Both the position numbers and the translations under genes were made by a program. Of a DNA stretch of 64,000 nt, positions 7,423-15,604 are shown piece after piece. A model generated the notes under the pieces. It had not been told where the DNA came from and did no database searches. It was given only the letters and a program-made list of their open reading frames with translations. Each line of letters starts with the position of its first letter. Position 1 is the first letter of the stretch. The DNA comes from Paraburkholderia sp. BL23I1N1 (GTDB taxonomy: Bacteria; Pseudomonadota; Gammaproteobacteria; Burkholderiales; Burkholderiaceae), in assembly GCF_003610295.1 (NCBI RefSeq), contig NZ_RAPV01000001.1:3348001-3412000 (forward strand). Direction: 5' to 3'.

Positions 7423-8823
7423 ATGACAGCAACGCATCAGCAGAGCAGTAATCAGGCACGAACCGCCACCGCGAGCGCGTGGATAGGCTCGGCGCTGGAG
7501 TACTACGACTACTTCATTTATGCGCAAGCCGCCGCGCTGGTTTTTCCGCAACTTTTCTTTCCTTCCCAAGACAGTCGCGTTGCGATCGCCGCGTCGCTCG
7601 CGACGTATGGCGTCGGCTATCTCGCACGACCAGTCGGCGCATTTGTGCTCGGCCGTCGTGGCGATACGCATGGCCGCAGGAACCTGCTTCTCACCTGCAT
7701 GTTCATGATGGGGTTGTCGACGCTCGCTGTGGGTCTTCTGCCGACATTTGCGCAAGTTGGCTTCGCAGCGCCGATCCTGCTCGTGATCCTGCGGCTCATC
7801 CAGGGCTTCGCGGTCGCCGGGGAGATCTCCGGTTCCAGTTCCCTCGTGCTGGAGCATGCGCCGCTCGGCCGTCGCGGCTACTTTGCGAGTTACGCGATGC
7901 AGGGCGTGACCGCCGGCCAGGTGTTCGCGGCGGCCATCTTCATGCCGCTCGCCTACTATCTCCCCGAGAAGCAGTTCCTGGCGTGGGGTTGGCGAGTACC
8001 GTTCCTGCTGAGTGTGCTCGTGCTCGTAGCCGGTTATGTGATTCGGCGGAAAGTGTCTGAGACACCGGCTTTCGTCGATGAAGCGCAACAGCGACAGATT
8101 CCCGCGTCCCCCGTCAAGGAAGCATTGCGCGATGGCTGGCGTGATATCGTCCGCATCGCCGCAATCGCGTTGATTGCGATCATCCTCGCGGTGACCTCTA
8201 TCTTCGGCGCGGCCTATGCGGTACAGCCCGCTTACGGCATCGGTCTTTCGAAAGGATTCTTTCTCTGGATTCCGCTGCTCGCCAATCTGACCGCGATGTT
8301 CTTCATTCCCTTCGCAGGCAGTCTGTCCGATCGATGGGGACGCCGGCCGCTCATCATATTCGGCGCGCTTGCCTCGGGTCTGCTGTCTTACGCGTATCTC
8401 TATGCGATCAGTCTGCACAATGCCATGCTGGCGATCGTCATCGCGATCGTGATGTGGGGCGTGGTGTATCAGTGCTTCAACGCGGTCTATCCGAGCTTCA
8501 TGCCTGAGCTGTTCCCGACGCGTATCCGGGTTACCGCCATGGCGATCGGCCAGAACATCGGCACGGCCATTACCGCGATCCTGCCGGCGTTCATCGCGGC
8601 CGCCGTGCCGCCCGGCACACAGCACATCCCGTTGATCGTGGGGACGATCACGCTGGTCGTCTGCGGCATCGGCGCGCTAGGCGCATGGACAGCGCGCGAA
8701 ACCTACCGGCTGCCCGTCAACGCGCTCGGCCAGCGAGATGCAGCACCGGTCAGTCAGGAGGAATACGACAGCCTGCGCACGGACATTCGCAGGAAGAAAA
8801 CTGCGTCCAACGTTCCCGTTTAA
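7423..8823 (+). CDS. MFS transporter, metabolite:H+ symporter (ShiA-like) family
   Basis: A 466-residue inner-membrane transporter with about 12 transmembrane segments. MHS-family signatures are visible: WIGSALEYYDYFIYAQAAAL in TM1, the loop 2-3 motif near GRRGDTHGRRNLLL, RLIQGFAVAGEISGSSSLV, and the second-half motif SDRWGRRPL. Shikimate, proline/betaine, ketoglutarate and citrate symporters belong here; ShiA-like members import cyclic polyol acids. It follows the broken SDR by 60 nt and is divergent from the hydroxyquinol operon. It is therefore the likely importer of the pathway substrate, which would be a small organic acid or polyol (inference). Confidence 0.88.
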   Translation: MTATHQQSSNQARTATASAWIGSALEYYDYFIYAQAAALVFPQLFFPSQDSRVAIAASLATYGVGYLARPVGAFVLGRRGDTHGRRNLLLTCMFMMGLSTLAVGLLPTFAQVGFAAPILLVILRLIQGFAVAGEISGSSSLVLEHAPLGRRGYFASYAMQGVTAGQVFAAAIFMPLAYYLPEKQFLAWGWRVPFLLSVLVLVAGYVIRRKVSETPAFVDEAQQRQIPASPVKEALRDGWRDIVRIAAIALIAIILAVTSIFGAAYAVQPAYGIGLSKGFFLWIPLLANLTAMFFIPFAGSLSDRWGRRPLIIFGALASGLLSYAYLYAISLHNAMLAIVIAIVMWGVVYQCFNAVYPSFMPELFPTRIRVTAMAIGQNIGTAITAILPAFIAAAVPPGTQHIPLIVGTITLVVCGIGALGAWTARETYRLPVNALGQRDAAPVSQEEYDSLRTDIRRKKTASNVPV

Positions 8824-8849
8824 CGCGATTTCTGTTAGCGCCGTCCGCG

Positions 8850-9236
8850 TCAGTCGACGGGCGGTACCGCACCTTCGACCAAGGTCTTGATGAGCCGCGC
8901 GCGACGCTTTTCGAGGTCCGCGATCTGACGATCGATGGCTTCGAGCCGTATCCGCTGGACGTCGGTGATCTGGTCGCACGAGCGTGCGCCTTCGATCAGA
9001 AGCATGCAGTCCGGAAAGCCGCGAATATCGTCGATGGTGAAACCGGTCGAGATCATGCGCTGAATCTGCTTGACCTGCGTGACTGCCTTCCCGGGGAACA
9101 TGCGATAGCCATTGCTCGCACGTACCGAGGTGAGCAGACCGTGTTCGTCGTAGTGCCGGATCGATCGCACGCTCGCGCCGGTGAGTTGCGAGAGTTGTCC
9201 GATCGTCAGCAGTTCCTGTGGAGGCTTGTCTTTCAT
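8850..9236 (-). CDS. MerR-family transcriptional regulator
   Basis: A 128-residue MerR protein. The N-terminal winged helix reads LTIGQLSQLTGASVRSIRHYDEHGLL, followed by the wing and a long dimerisation helix. A single Cys near SDCMLL and a short tail remain in the effector region; no metal-site cluster is evident, so it is probably not a metal sensor. It is divergent from two alpha/beta hydrolase genes, with an 86-nt intergenic region containing a MerR-type promoter. Activation of those hydrolase genes is inferred. It converges with the MFS gene upstream. Confidence 0.9.
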   Translation of the reverse strand: MKDKPPQELLTIGQLSQLTGASVRSIRHYDEHGLLTSVRASNGYRMFPGKAVTQVKQIQRMISTGFTIDDIRGFPDCMLLIEGARSCDQITDVQRIRLEAIDRQIADLEKRRARLIKTLVEGAVPPVD

Positions 9237-9260
9237 GAAAAGCAGGCTAACACAATTCGC

Positions 9261-9292
9261 TTGACTCTTACATCAGTGTGAGGGTTGAGACT
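9261..9292 (+). promoter_or_regulatory. MerR-type promoter with dyad in a long spacer
   Basis: A TTGACT -35 box at 9261-9266 is followed by a dyad at 9265-9284, CTCTTACATCAGTGTGAGGG, which is symmetric in purine/pyrimidine pattern (CYCTYACA then TGTRAGRG). A weak -10 (GAGACT) follows after about 20 bp. A dyad inside an over-long spacer is the hallmark of MerR-activated promoters. It lies directly between the MerR gene and the hydrolase genes. Confidence 0.65.
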
Positions 9293-9322
9293 CGGCGCAC
9301 TGACACTCTCCAAGGAAGGGCA

Positions 9323-10231
9323 ATGAGCTTACGAACGTTCCCTCACTTTCTGGTTTCCACGCTTTCGGCGGCGACCTCGTTCGCGTCCGCACCCGACGCC
9401 ATCGCAGCACCGACCAGCTATACAATTGCATCGACGGATGGCGTAAGGCTGGCGGTTGAGGAAAGCGGTAACCCGAACGGCCCGCCAATTATTCTGGTGC
9501 ACGGTCTGCTTGGCAGCCGCCTGAACTGGGAGGAGCAGGTCCGCAGTCCAGAATTACGCCAATACCGGATCATTACATACGATCTGCGCGGCCACGGTCT
9601 GTCGGACAAGCCATCCGGCCCGCAGGCATATCACGACGGGATCCGTTGGGGGGACGACCTCGCAGCGGTAATCCAGGGTTCACACGCTCGCAAGCCCGTC
9701 GTAGTCGGCTGGTCGCTCGGCGGCGTGGTGATATCAAACTACCTCGCCAGGTATGGCGACCACGCGATCGCGGGCGCCGTGTATGTCGATGGCGTGGTCG
9801 AGCTCGCTCCGGGTCAGATCGTCGATCAGCCCGACATTTATCGGGAAATGAATTCGCCCGATCTGAAGACGCATCTGGACGGTCAGCGCACCTTCGTCGG
9901 CCTTTGTTTCAACCATCGGCCTGACGCCGACACGTTCGACCGGCTGCTCGCGAACGCCGCCATGGCATCGTGGGACATGCAGAAGGAAGTGCCGACGATG
10001 ACGGTTTTTGCCGCGGAGGGGCTCGGCAAGGCGCGTGTGCCGCTGCTTTTTATCTACGGCGGTCATGACGCGCTGGTCGACACTCACGCGACGCTGGCCC
10101 GCGCGACCGCGCTGAATCCGCACATCGTCAGCAAGGTCTATGCGGACTCGGGGCATGCGCCGTTCATCGAGGAAGCCGAGCGTTTCAATCGCGATCTGGC
10201 CGAGTTCGTCAGGTCGGCGTCGCAGCAATGA
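9323..10231 (+). CDS. exported alpha/beta hydrolase
   Basis: A 302-residue alpha/beta-hydrolase-fold protein. Residues 1-33 look like a signal peptide ending ...APDAIAAP. The oxyanion motif LVHGLLGSR, the nucleophile elbow GWSLGG (Ser) and the terminal DSGHAPFIEE (His) are visible; an Asp in YGGHDALVD completes the triad. I use the ATG at 9323 because it follows AAGGAAGGG and starts the signal peptide, rather than an upstream GTG. It heads a two-gene unit controlled by the divergent MerR gene. The substrate is probably an ester or lactone; unknown. Confidence 0.82.
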   Translation: MSLRTFPHFLVSTLSAATSFASAPDAIAAPTSYTIASTDGVRLAVEESGNPNGPPIILVHGLLGSRLNWEEQVRSPELRQYRIITYDLRGHGLSDKPSGPQAYHDGIRWGDDLAAVIQGSHARKPVVVGWSLGGVVISNYLARYGDHAIAGAVYVDGVVELAPGQIVDQPDIYREMNSPDLKTHLDGQRTFVGLCFNHRPDADTFDRLLANAAMASWDMQKEVPTMTVFAAEGLGKARVPLLFIYGGHDALVDTHATLARATALNPHIVSKVYADSGHAPFIEEAERFNRDLAEFVRSASQQ

Positions 10232-10256
10232 AGTCACGTTTTACGAGGAGATAACC

Positions 10257-11156
10257 ATGGAGCATGAAGTCGGGAAGGACTTCTTTCCGGGCTTCGCGAG
10301 GCTTGACGTCGAAGCAGACGATGTCTCGTTTTGCGGCAGGATCGGCGGGAGCGGATCGCCGGTTTTGCTTTTGCACGGGTACCCGCAAACTCACGTCGCG
10401 TGGCGATTGATTGCGCCGACGCTCGCGAAGTCGCACACCGTCATCGTGCCGGATTTGCCAGGGTACGGCGACAGCCGCACCCGCAACGATCAGCCGCGAT
10501 GGACCAAACGTCGCGTAGCCAGCGCGCTGGTCGCGCTGATGGGCCGGCTCGGGCACGCGCGCTTCGCAGTGGTCGGGCATGATCGGGGCGCTCGGGCAGG
10601 ATACCGGCTTGCGCTCGACCATCCTCGACGCGTCGCCGCGTATGCCTCGTTGACCGTGATACCGACGCTCGATGCATTCGCAACTATCGACAAGACGTTC
10701 GCGCTGAACGCCTGGCACTGGTTCTTCCTGGCACAGCCGGGCGATCTCCCGGAGCGGATGCTTGCGGCTGATCCGGATGTTTATCTCGACACTGCACTGG
10801 CGAAGATGGCGGGCGGTCTGGAGCGGATCGATCCTTTGGCCCTCGACGTTTATCGAAGCGCGTTCAGGAATCCGCACGTGCGCCACGCCATGTGCGAAGA
10901 CTATCGCGCCGCTGCTTCCGAGGACCTGGAGCACGATGCGAGCGATTTGGCTGCAGGCCGAAGGCTTGCCTGTCCGGTCCTGGTACTGTGGAGCGAGAGC
11001 GAACAGAAGGCGAGAAGCACTCTGCCCCTCGACGCGTGGTCCCGATGGGCAGCGAACGTGACGGGCAAGGGATTGCCCGGCGGCCATCTGCTGCCCGAGG
11101 ATGCGCCGAATGAGGTGTTGACGTCCCTTGAGAATTTTTTGGTCGGACAGGTTTAG
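10257..11156 (+). CDS. alpha/beta hydrolase of the fluoroacetate/haloacetate dehalogenase type
   Basis: A 299-residue hydrolase, 25 nt after the previous gene and behind GAGGAG. The oxyanion motif is HGYPQTHVAW. The nucleophile elbow GHDRGARAGYR gives Asp109 with Arg110 and Arg113; the halide-pocket pair is His154-Trp155 (WHWFFLAQ); Tyr216 lies in CEDYRAA and the base is His277 in GGHLLPED. These match fluoroacetate dehalogenase residues D110, R111, R114, H155, W156, Y219 and H280 with small consistent offsets (as I recall that enzyme). The acid (D134 there) falls at Thr133 here (LTVIPT), so activity may be altered. An epoxide hydrolase role is possible. Confidence 0.8.
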   Translation: MEHEVGKDFFPGFARLDVEADDVSFCGRIGGSGSPVLLLHGYPQTHVAWRLIAPTLAKSHTVIVPDLPGYGDSRTRNDQPRWTKRRVASALVALMGRLGHARFAVVGHDRGARAGYRLALDHPRRVAAYASLTVIPTLDAFATIDKTFALNAWHWFFLAQPGDLPERMLAADPDVYLDTALAKMAGGLERIDPLALDVYRSAFRNPHVRHAMCEDYRAAASEDLEHDASDLAAGRRLACPVLVLWSESEQKARSTLPLDAWSRWAANVTGKGLPGGHLLPEDAPNEVLTSLENFLVGQV

Positions 11157-11549
11157 CGTTGGCTACCGTGAAGACATTGACGATTCGGAGATCGATGGGC
11201 AGCAAGATCCCGAAAGTAGATCAATCACGATAACGTGATCCATCGATATCGCGCCCGCAAGCAGTCTATAGAGCGAATGACCGCTTCAGCTCCAAAAGCG
11301 CAAATAAGGAGGCCGGGTCGGTGAACGGCCGAGAAGGGTCGCGTGCTGCCGGTCGTAGTCGTGCAAGGCCAAAGCGAATATGCAAATTGCATGAGGTGGC
11401 ACCCGGCCAATTGTTGCCGGTCGCCTATATGACAAAGCAGTCATTCGATCGGCAGGTGTACATTCGAAAGCCGTCGGATGCACTATGCAAGCATCTACTT
11501 CCTCGCAGACGTTCAGAATCCACTGGCCAACAAAGGCTGTATTGATCAC
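11157..11549. other. intergenic region, no supported gene
   Basis: Short open frames on both strands lack start signals. The minus-strand frame ends with a segment faintly like an IS481-type transposase tail (LHDYDRQHATLLGRSP), too weak to call. No terminator hairpin recognised. Confidence 0.4.
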
Positions 11550-12230
11550 TCATGCACAGCGCCCTAGCCATTCGATAAGGTTTGGGTATTCGTGAATGCG
11601 CTGCGCTACAAGCCGCGTTCTCATGAGCAGGTCGACCTGACAGGAAACCGAAATGTCAGCGACCGATTTCGCGGTACCCGCAAGCCACTGGTTTTGCGAG
11701 AGGAGTGTGTCAATCGACGCGAGATGCGTATCAAGCCGCTTGAGCACCTTCGACAACGGTTGCCTGCCGAGTCCCTGATTGCGAAGTTTTCTCCGATACA
11801 TACCTTTAACGGCAACTCCGACTGGGAAGCGTTCCCAGCGCGGGCGGCCCAAGCAAAGGGCTTCAATATGTTCGCCCAGCGCGATCGGGTCACCCATTTC
11901 AAAGGTTGCCATCGTGTACCAGAAGAGCGACTCGTCAGCCCAGTCTTCTATCAGCATCGCGAACGCGCGCGATTTTGGTTCCGTTGGTATGACCGATGGG
12001 AGAGGGACACGGGCTTCCAGAAAAGCGACAATGTCCGTGCTGTCTTGTACACGTTCTCCGTCAAAGTCCAGGACTGGCAATTGCCCGACAGGTGAAAGCG
12101 ATGCCGCCTTGCGACCAAGCAGACCGTTATAGTCCACCACCGAATATTCGATCTCCTTGTGCCGCAGCACCTTTCGCACCTTCGCACAGAACGGGGACCT
12201 CTCCCATTGATGTAAGGTAACAGTCGACAT
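11550..12230 (-). CDS. glutathione S-transferase family protein
   Basis: A 226-residue two-domain GST-like protein. The N-terminal thioredoxin fold begins TLHQWERSPFCAKVRKVL, with a candidate active Cys15 and helix. GQLPVLDFDG supplies the cis-proline strand, and VQDSTDIVAFLE the glutathione-contacting turn. The C-terminal helical domain (about residues 85-226) is all-alpha. It lies 95 nt downstream of the PLP-dependent dehydratase gene on the same strand and may be co-transcribed. Cytosolic; conjugation or reductive role, substrate unknown. AAGGGA precedes the ATG. Confidence 0.85.
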   Translation of the reverse strand: MSTVTLHQWERSPFCAKVRKVLRHKEIEYSVVDYNGLLGRKAASLSPVGQLPVLDFDGERVQDSTDIVAFLEARVPLPSVIPTEPKSRAFAMLIEDWADESLFWYTMATFEMGDPIALGEHIEALCLGRPRWERFPVGVAVKGMYRRKLRNQGLGRQPLSKVLKRLDTHLASIDTLLSQNQWLAGTAKSVADISVSCQVDLLMRTRLVAQRIHEYPNLIEWLGRCA

Positions 12231-12325
12231 CAGCGCGTTTTCCCTTGCCGCACAAGCGGGTCTCTAGCTGTCCGCTGCGCTCTTGCTAACCAGGCCGGTT
12301 GCTATGCCCGCGGTACGGCCCCGTG

Positions 12326-13438
12326 TCACTCAAAAGTACGAAGCCGTGACGGTGGGAGATACCCCGATCGCTCACCATTCAACACCGAAGCCAAAACATG
12401 CATATCGATCCCCCCTCCAGTCAATACCGCGGCGATGCGCTTTCCAGCAAAGTATGGATGCCGTGCTGCGGCAAGTGCGACGGCGCCCGCGCCCTCGACG
12501 ACGATGTGATTGCTCTTCGCCAGGCAGCGGATGGCTTCTGCCGTATCCTCAAGTGTCGATACGACAACGCCGTCCACCAACGCGTTGAGGTATGGCCAAT
12601 TTGCATCGAGCACGGTCGGAACACCGATGCCCGAGACCATGGGGGTTGAGTCGACTGGTACTTCGACAATAGCGCCAGCCGAAAGAGAAGAATAAAGCGG
12701 GGCCGCCGCCTCAGTCTCACACGCATAGAGTTGCGCATGCGAGCCCCAATTCATGCACGCGAGCGCGATCCCTGTGATCAACCCCCCGCCTCCGAAGGGT
12801 ACGAGTATCACATCAACATCTGGCAAGTCTTCCAATATTTCCTGGCCAATAGTCGCGTCACCAACGACGACGTCGCGGCACGCACATGGATGCAAGAACG
12901 TACCGGTTTCGCCAGCAGGTATTTCACCGCGAAGTATTGCCCACCAGCTTTCGTAATCGACTTCAATAACGCGGGCTCCCAGCGTGCGAAGTGCCTCGAT
13001 CTTGCTTCGCCCTGCTGTATTGGTCACGTAAACCCTGACCTCCGCGCCTCGGACCCTCGCTGCCTCCGTCACACCAAGAGCGAAGTTCCCCGTGCTCGCG
13101 GTGAAAACACCGTTCGACAATTGAGCAGGTGTGAGTCTGGATACGGCATTAAACGCACAGCGTATCTTGAACGACCCGCGCGGCTGAAGGTTCTCGGATT
13201 TGAGGAAGATGCTCCGATCTGTGGCATCTGCGTACCTTAACAGAGGGGCGCGTACCACGGTTCCCCGCATCGACTCGGATGCCCTCTCAATGTCGCTTCT
13301 GGAGACGTCTCCGAGATAGGCTGGGCCGCTACCGCCATCAAGGGGCTTGCGCGAATGATGCAGGATGTCCGAAAAACTCGTGATGTCCTCGCTTTTTCGG
13401 GCGAAGGGTTTATGTTGATCGATCTCTGGAAGCGCCAT
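12326..13438 (-). CDS. threonine/serine dehydratase-like PLP enzyme
   Basis: A 370-residue fold-type II PLP enzyme. The Schiff-base lysine lies in PRGSFKIR, the substrate loop is STGNFALG, and the phosphate-binding glycine loop is GGGGLITG; the C-terminal TGGGID segment also contacts the cofactor. The pattern matches catabolic threonine ammonia-lyase and related serine/hydroxyaspartate dehydratases. There is no C-terminal ACT domain, so it is unlikely to be the feedback-regulated biosynthetic enzyme. An N-terminal extension of about 45 residues precedes the family core. The ATG follows GGAGG with good spacing. Cytosolic; it would release ammonia and a 2-oxo acid. Confidence 0.87.
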   Translation of the reverse strand: MALPEIDQHKPFARKSEDITSFSDILHHSRKPLDGGSGPAYLGDVSRSDIERASESMRGTVVRAPLLRYADATDRSIFLKSENLQPRGSFKIRCAFNAVSRLTPAQLSNGVFTASTGNFALGVTEAARVRGAEVRVYVTNTAGRSKIEALRTLGARVIEVDYESWWAILRGEIPAGETGTFLHPCACRDVVVGDATIGQEILEDLPDVDVILVPFGGGGLITGIALACMNWGSHAQLYACETEAAAPLYSSLSAGAIVEVPVDSTPMVSGIGVPTVLDANWPYLNALVDGVVVSTLEDTAEAIRCLAKSNHIVVEGAGAVALAAARHPYFAGKRIAAVLTGGGIDMHVLASVLNGERSGYLPPSRLRTFE

Positions 13439-14088
13439 CTCTCGTCCTCCACTTAGAGCGAGCGCATGAACCTGTCATGCACCAGGCCGCACATCAGCAT
13501 GTTTCAATAGAGATTTAAGAAACGGAACGACGGCGTTGGCGACCTTCGCGGGAATAGACAACGCGAGCCGTGAGACCGAGACGACCGTAGTTGTGGTTCG
13601 AATGAAGTAGGCGCGTAACTGCCCGAGGGTCAAAACCTTGGGTATGTGAACCAGTATAGGATGGGCCGCCGAGCAACGAAGACCCATTTTTCGGAACCGG
13701 AGGCCACGATGCCAAATGTGACGACGGCCGTTCCGCCTTGAAACCTGCCGTTGAGACCAGACTGGCCCGAATGGCAGCTCCGGGTCGATAGCACGCGTTC
13801 GCCGCTAACCGTCGGGCAGAAGGGCACCCCAAATCGCGCACGGACCTGCCCAAACTGCGCAGCTTCCAGGAACGGCTCTTTGCTCGGCTCGACGCACGAG
13901 CGGCAAAGCATGAAAGTTGCTGACCGGTAAGAACGCTGACAAACCGTAATTGCGCAGCCAGTCGGGTGCAATTCAAACGCCACCAGGCTTGTCCAAGCAA
14001 TGTGGCCCTGCTATCGAGGCGCCGTTATGGCCGGGACGAAACGAATAGCGCACCTCAGGCATGGGCCGCTCTTTCCGAGGGAGGAATC
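13439..14088. other. intergenic region, no supported gene
   Basis: About 650 bp between divergent genes. Minus-strand open frames (for example 13630-13983) have unlikely composition and no ribosome site. The region must contain both promoters; no operator was assigned with confidence. Confidence 0.4.
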
Positions 14089-14793
14089 GTGCAAAAGAAA
14101 ATCGTCATTCGAGCCATCGCGGGAGGCGTTTGCCTGATGGTGCTATCCAGCGCGGCGTTCGCTCAATCGCTGGCGTATTCGAATCAGCCCGTGGACGTTT
14201 ATGCGGGTCCGTCCGGGGACTATCCGGTGGTCGCGCAAATGCCGCCGAGCTCGGAGCTTACGGTGTACGGCTGCGTTTCCGATTACAGCTGGTGCGACGT
14301 CGGAGCGCCCGGACTGCGCGGCTGGGTCTACGGCGAATATCTCGACTATCCGTACCAGGGTACCGAGGTGCCGATCATGTCTTACGGCTTGCAGATCGGG
14401 CTGCCGATCGTGGCGTTCTCGTTCGGAACTTACTGGGATCACTACTATCGCGGCCAGCCTTGGTATCACGACCGGGACCGGTGGGCGAATCATCCGCCGC
14501 CGATGCGGGGCGGTCCGCCGCCGCATGGTGGTCCGCCGGCAGCGGGCGGTCCGGCCATGAACCCGAGGCCGGTCATGCACGGCGGCCCGCAGCCGCAACC
14601 CCAGCCGGGGTACGCTCATGGGCCGGTGCAGCCGCAGCCGGGATACGCGCACGGACGTGCGCAGCCGCCCCGGCAAATGATGGGCGGTCCTCAGGGACAG
14701 GCTGCCGTGCACCCGGGCGGTCCGTCCGGTGAGCACGGCGGCGAGGCGCGCGGCGGCAATGAAGACCGTAATCATCCGCCGGATAACCATTAG
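14089..14793 (+). CDS. exported SH3-domain protein with Pro/Gly/His-rich tail
   Basis: A 234-residue protein starting at GTG behind GGGAGG. Residues 1-26 are a signal peptide (KKIVIRA... ending SSAAFAQ). An SH3b-like domain follows (about 28-85): VDVYAGPSGDYPVV, VYGCVSDYSWCDV and GLRGWVYGEYL. A short hydrophobic stretch (LQIGLPIVAFSFG) and an aromatic YYRGQPWYHDRDRW segment come next. The last 90 residues are a Pro/Gly/Gln/His-rich low-complexity tail with repeats of the type PQPQPGYAHG. It is probably periplasmic or envelope-associated. SH3b domains usually bind cell-wall peptides. Function not defined. Confidence 0.78.
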   Translation: MQKKIVIRAIAGGVCLMVLSSAAFAQSLAYSNQPVDVYAGPSGDYPVVAQMPPSSELTVYGCVSDYSWCDVGAPGLRGWVYGEYLDYPYQGTEVPIMSYGLQIGLPIVAFSFGTYWDHYYRGQPWYHDRDRWANHPPPMRGGPPPHGGPPAAGGPAMNPRPVMHGGPQPQPQPGYAHGPVQPQPGYAHGRAQPPRQMMGGPQGQAAVHPGGPSGEHGGEARGGNEDRNHPPDNH

Positions 14794-14860
14794 CGATTGA
14801 ACGCCTTTCGCCCGCCACCGCTTCGCGATCGCATGGCAACGCGCCTGGCGCCCATGCCGC

Positions 14861-15409
14861 TCAATTCGACGGATGATCGTCGGCGTGATCGTGAAGCGGG
14901 TCCGGGCTCTTTTGCGTCGAGCGCAACACGCCTGCGTCGTCGAAATAGAAGTGAAAGAGCTGGTACCACGTATTGTCTTCCAGGTACCGGTAGGTCCAGA
15001 CTTCGCGCTTGACGAGCGGCAGGTACATCGTTTCTTCGGGACGGCCGAAATTGACGAGTACATCCGCTCGGGTCCATTTTCCCGGCTCCGCGCGATAGAA
15101 CTCCAACGGCTGCAGCACCTGGCGGACGTCGACGACTTTGCCGTCCGCGTCGATATCCGCGGCGACGGTGGTTTCGCCCATCGGTTGCGTCGGCCACATC
15201 AGACGCTTGCCGCCATTCGGAAGGTCATAGGTTTCTTTAGGCTGGCCTAGTGCGGCAGTCACGGCGGATTCCGGCTCGCCGGCCTTGAAGCGATCCCATG
15301 GTTGAACGCAGGCGCTCAAGGCAAGTGTCAATGCAAAAGTAAGCGTGAAGCGCCACACGTGTAAGCGACGTTCATGTGGACAGCCGACCCGCGATTTGCG
15401 CCGTGTCAT
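14861..15409 (-). CDS. predicted lipoprotein with two BamE/SmpA-like repeats
   Basis: A protein of about 182 residues. Its N-terminus carries arginines, a hydrophobic segment and the lipobox LSAC (TLALSACVQPW). The mature part has two similar segments: FKAGEPESAVTAALGQP with KRLMWPTQP, and WTRADVLVNFGRP with REVWTYRY. These resemble the helix-turn-strand of BamE/SmpA-like outer-membrane lipoproteins. The start is uncertain: the ATG at 15409 gives a rather long n-region and no strong ribosome site. It is convergent with the SH3-protein gene. Likely anchored in the outer membrane; partner unknown. Confidence 0.72.
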   Translation of the reverse strand: MTRRKSRVGCPHERRLHVWRFTLTFALTLALSACVQPWDRFKAGEPESAVTAALGQPKETYDLPNGGKRLMWPTQPMGETTVAADIDADGKVVDVRQVLQPLEFYRAEPGKWTRADVLVNFGRPEETMYLPLVKREVWTYRYLEDNTWYQLFHFYFDDAGVLRSTQKSPDPLHDHADDHPSN

Positions 15410-15604
15410 GCCGAGCCTCGTGCGCGATGCGATGCATGAGGGTTGGACACGGCGCGCCGGAAAAGATTTGAGGCAGATCGGCGACGGACGACGGATATCA
15501 GGGGTTGATGATTTAAGGCGGTAGGCGGCCAACACCGGCCAGCCAGCGGCATCGCTATAAGCAGTCGTTCAAGGGAGCCCATGCTGCCGTTAAGCTGTAT
15601 CGTC

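Noticed and set aside
7339..8625. Minus-strand open frame of 428 codons
   Set aside because: It lies opposite the MHS transporter gene and has a highly charged, domain-less translation.
11286..11549. Possible IS481-type transposase remnant on the minus strand
   Set aside because: Only about 20 residues look similar; there are no terminal repeats or catalytic residues.
13515..14000. Minus-strand frames of 161 and 117 codons
   Set aside because: Composition is unlike coding DNA and the two frames overlap each other in different phases.
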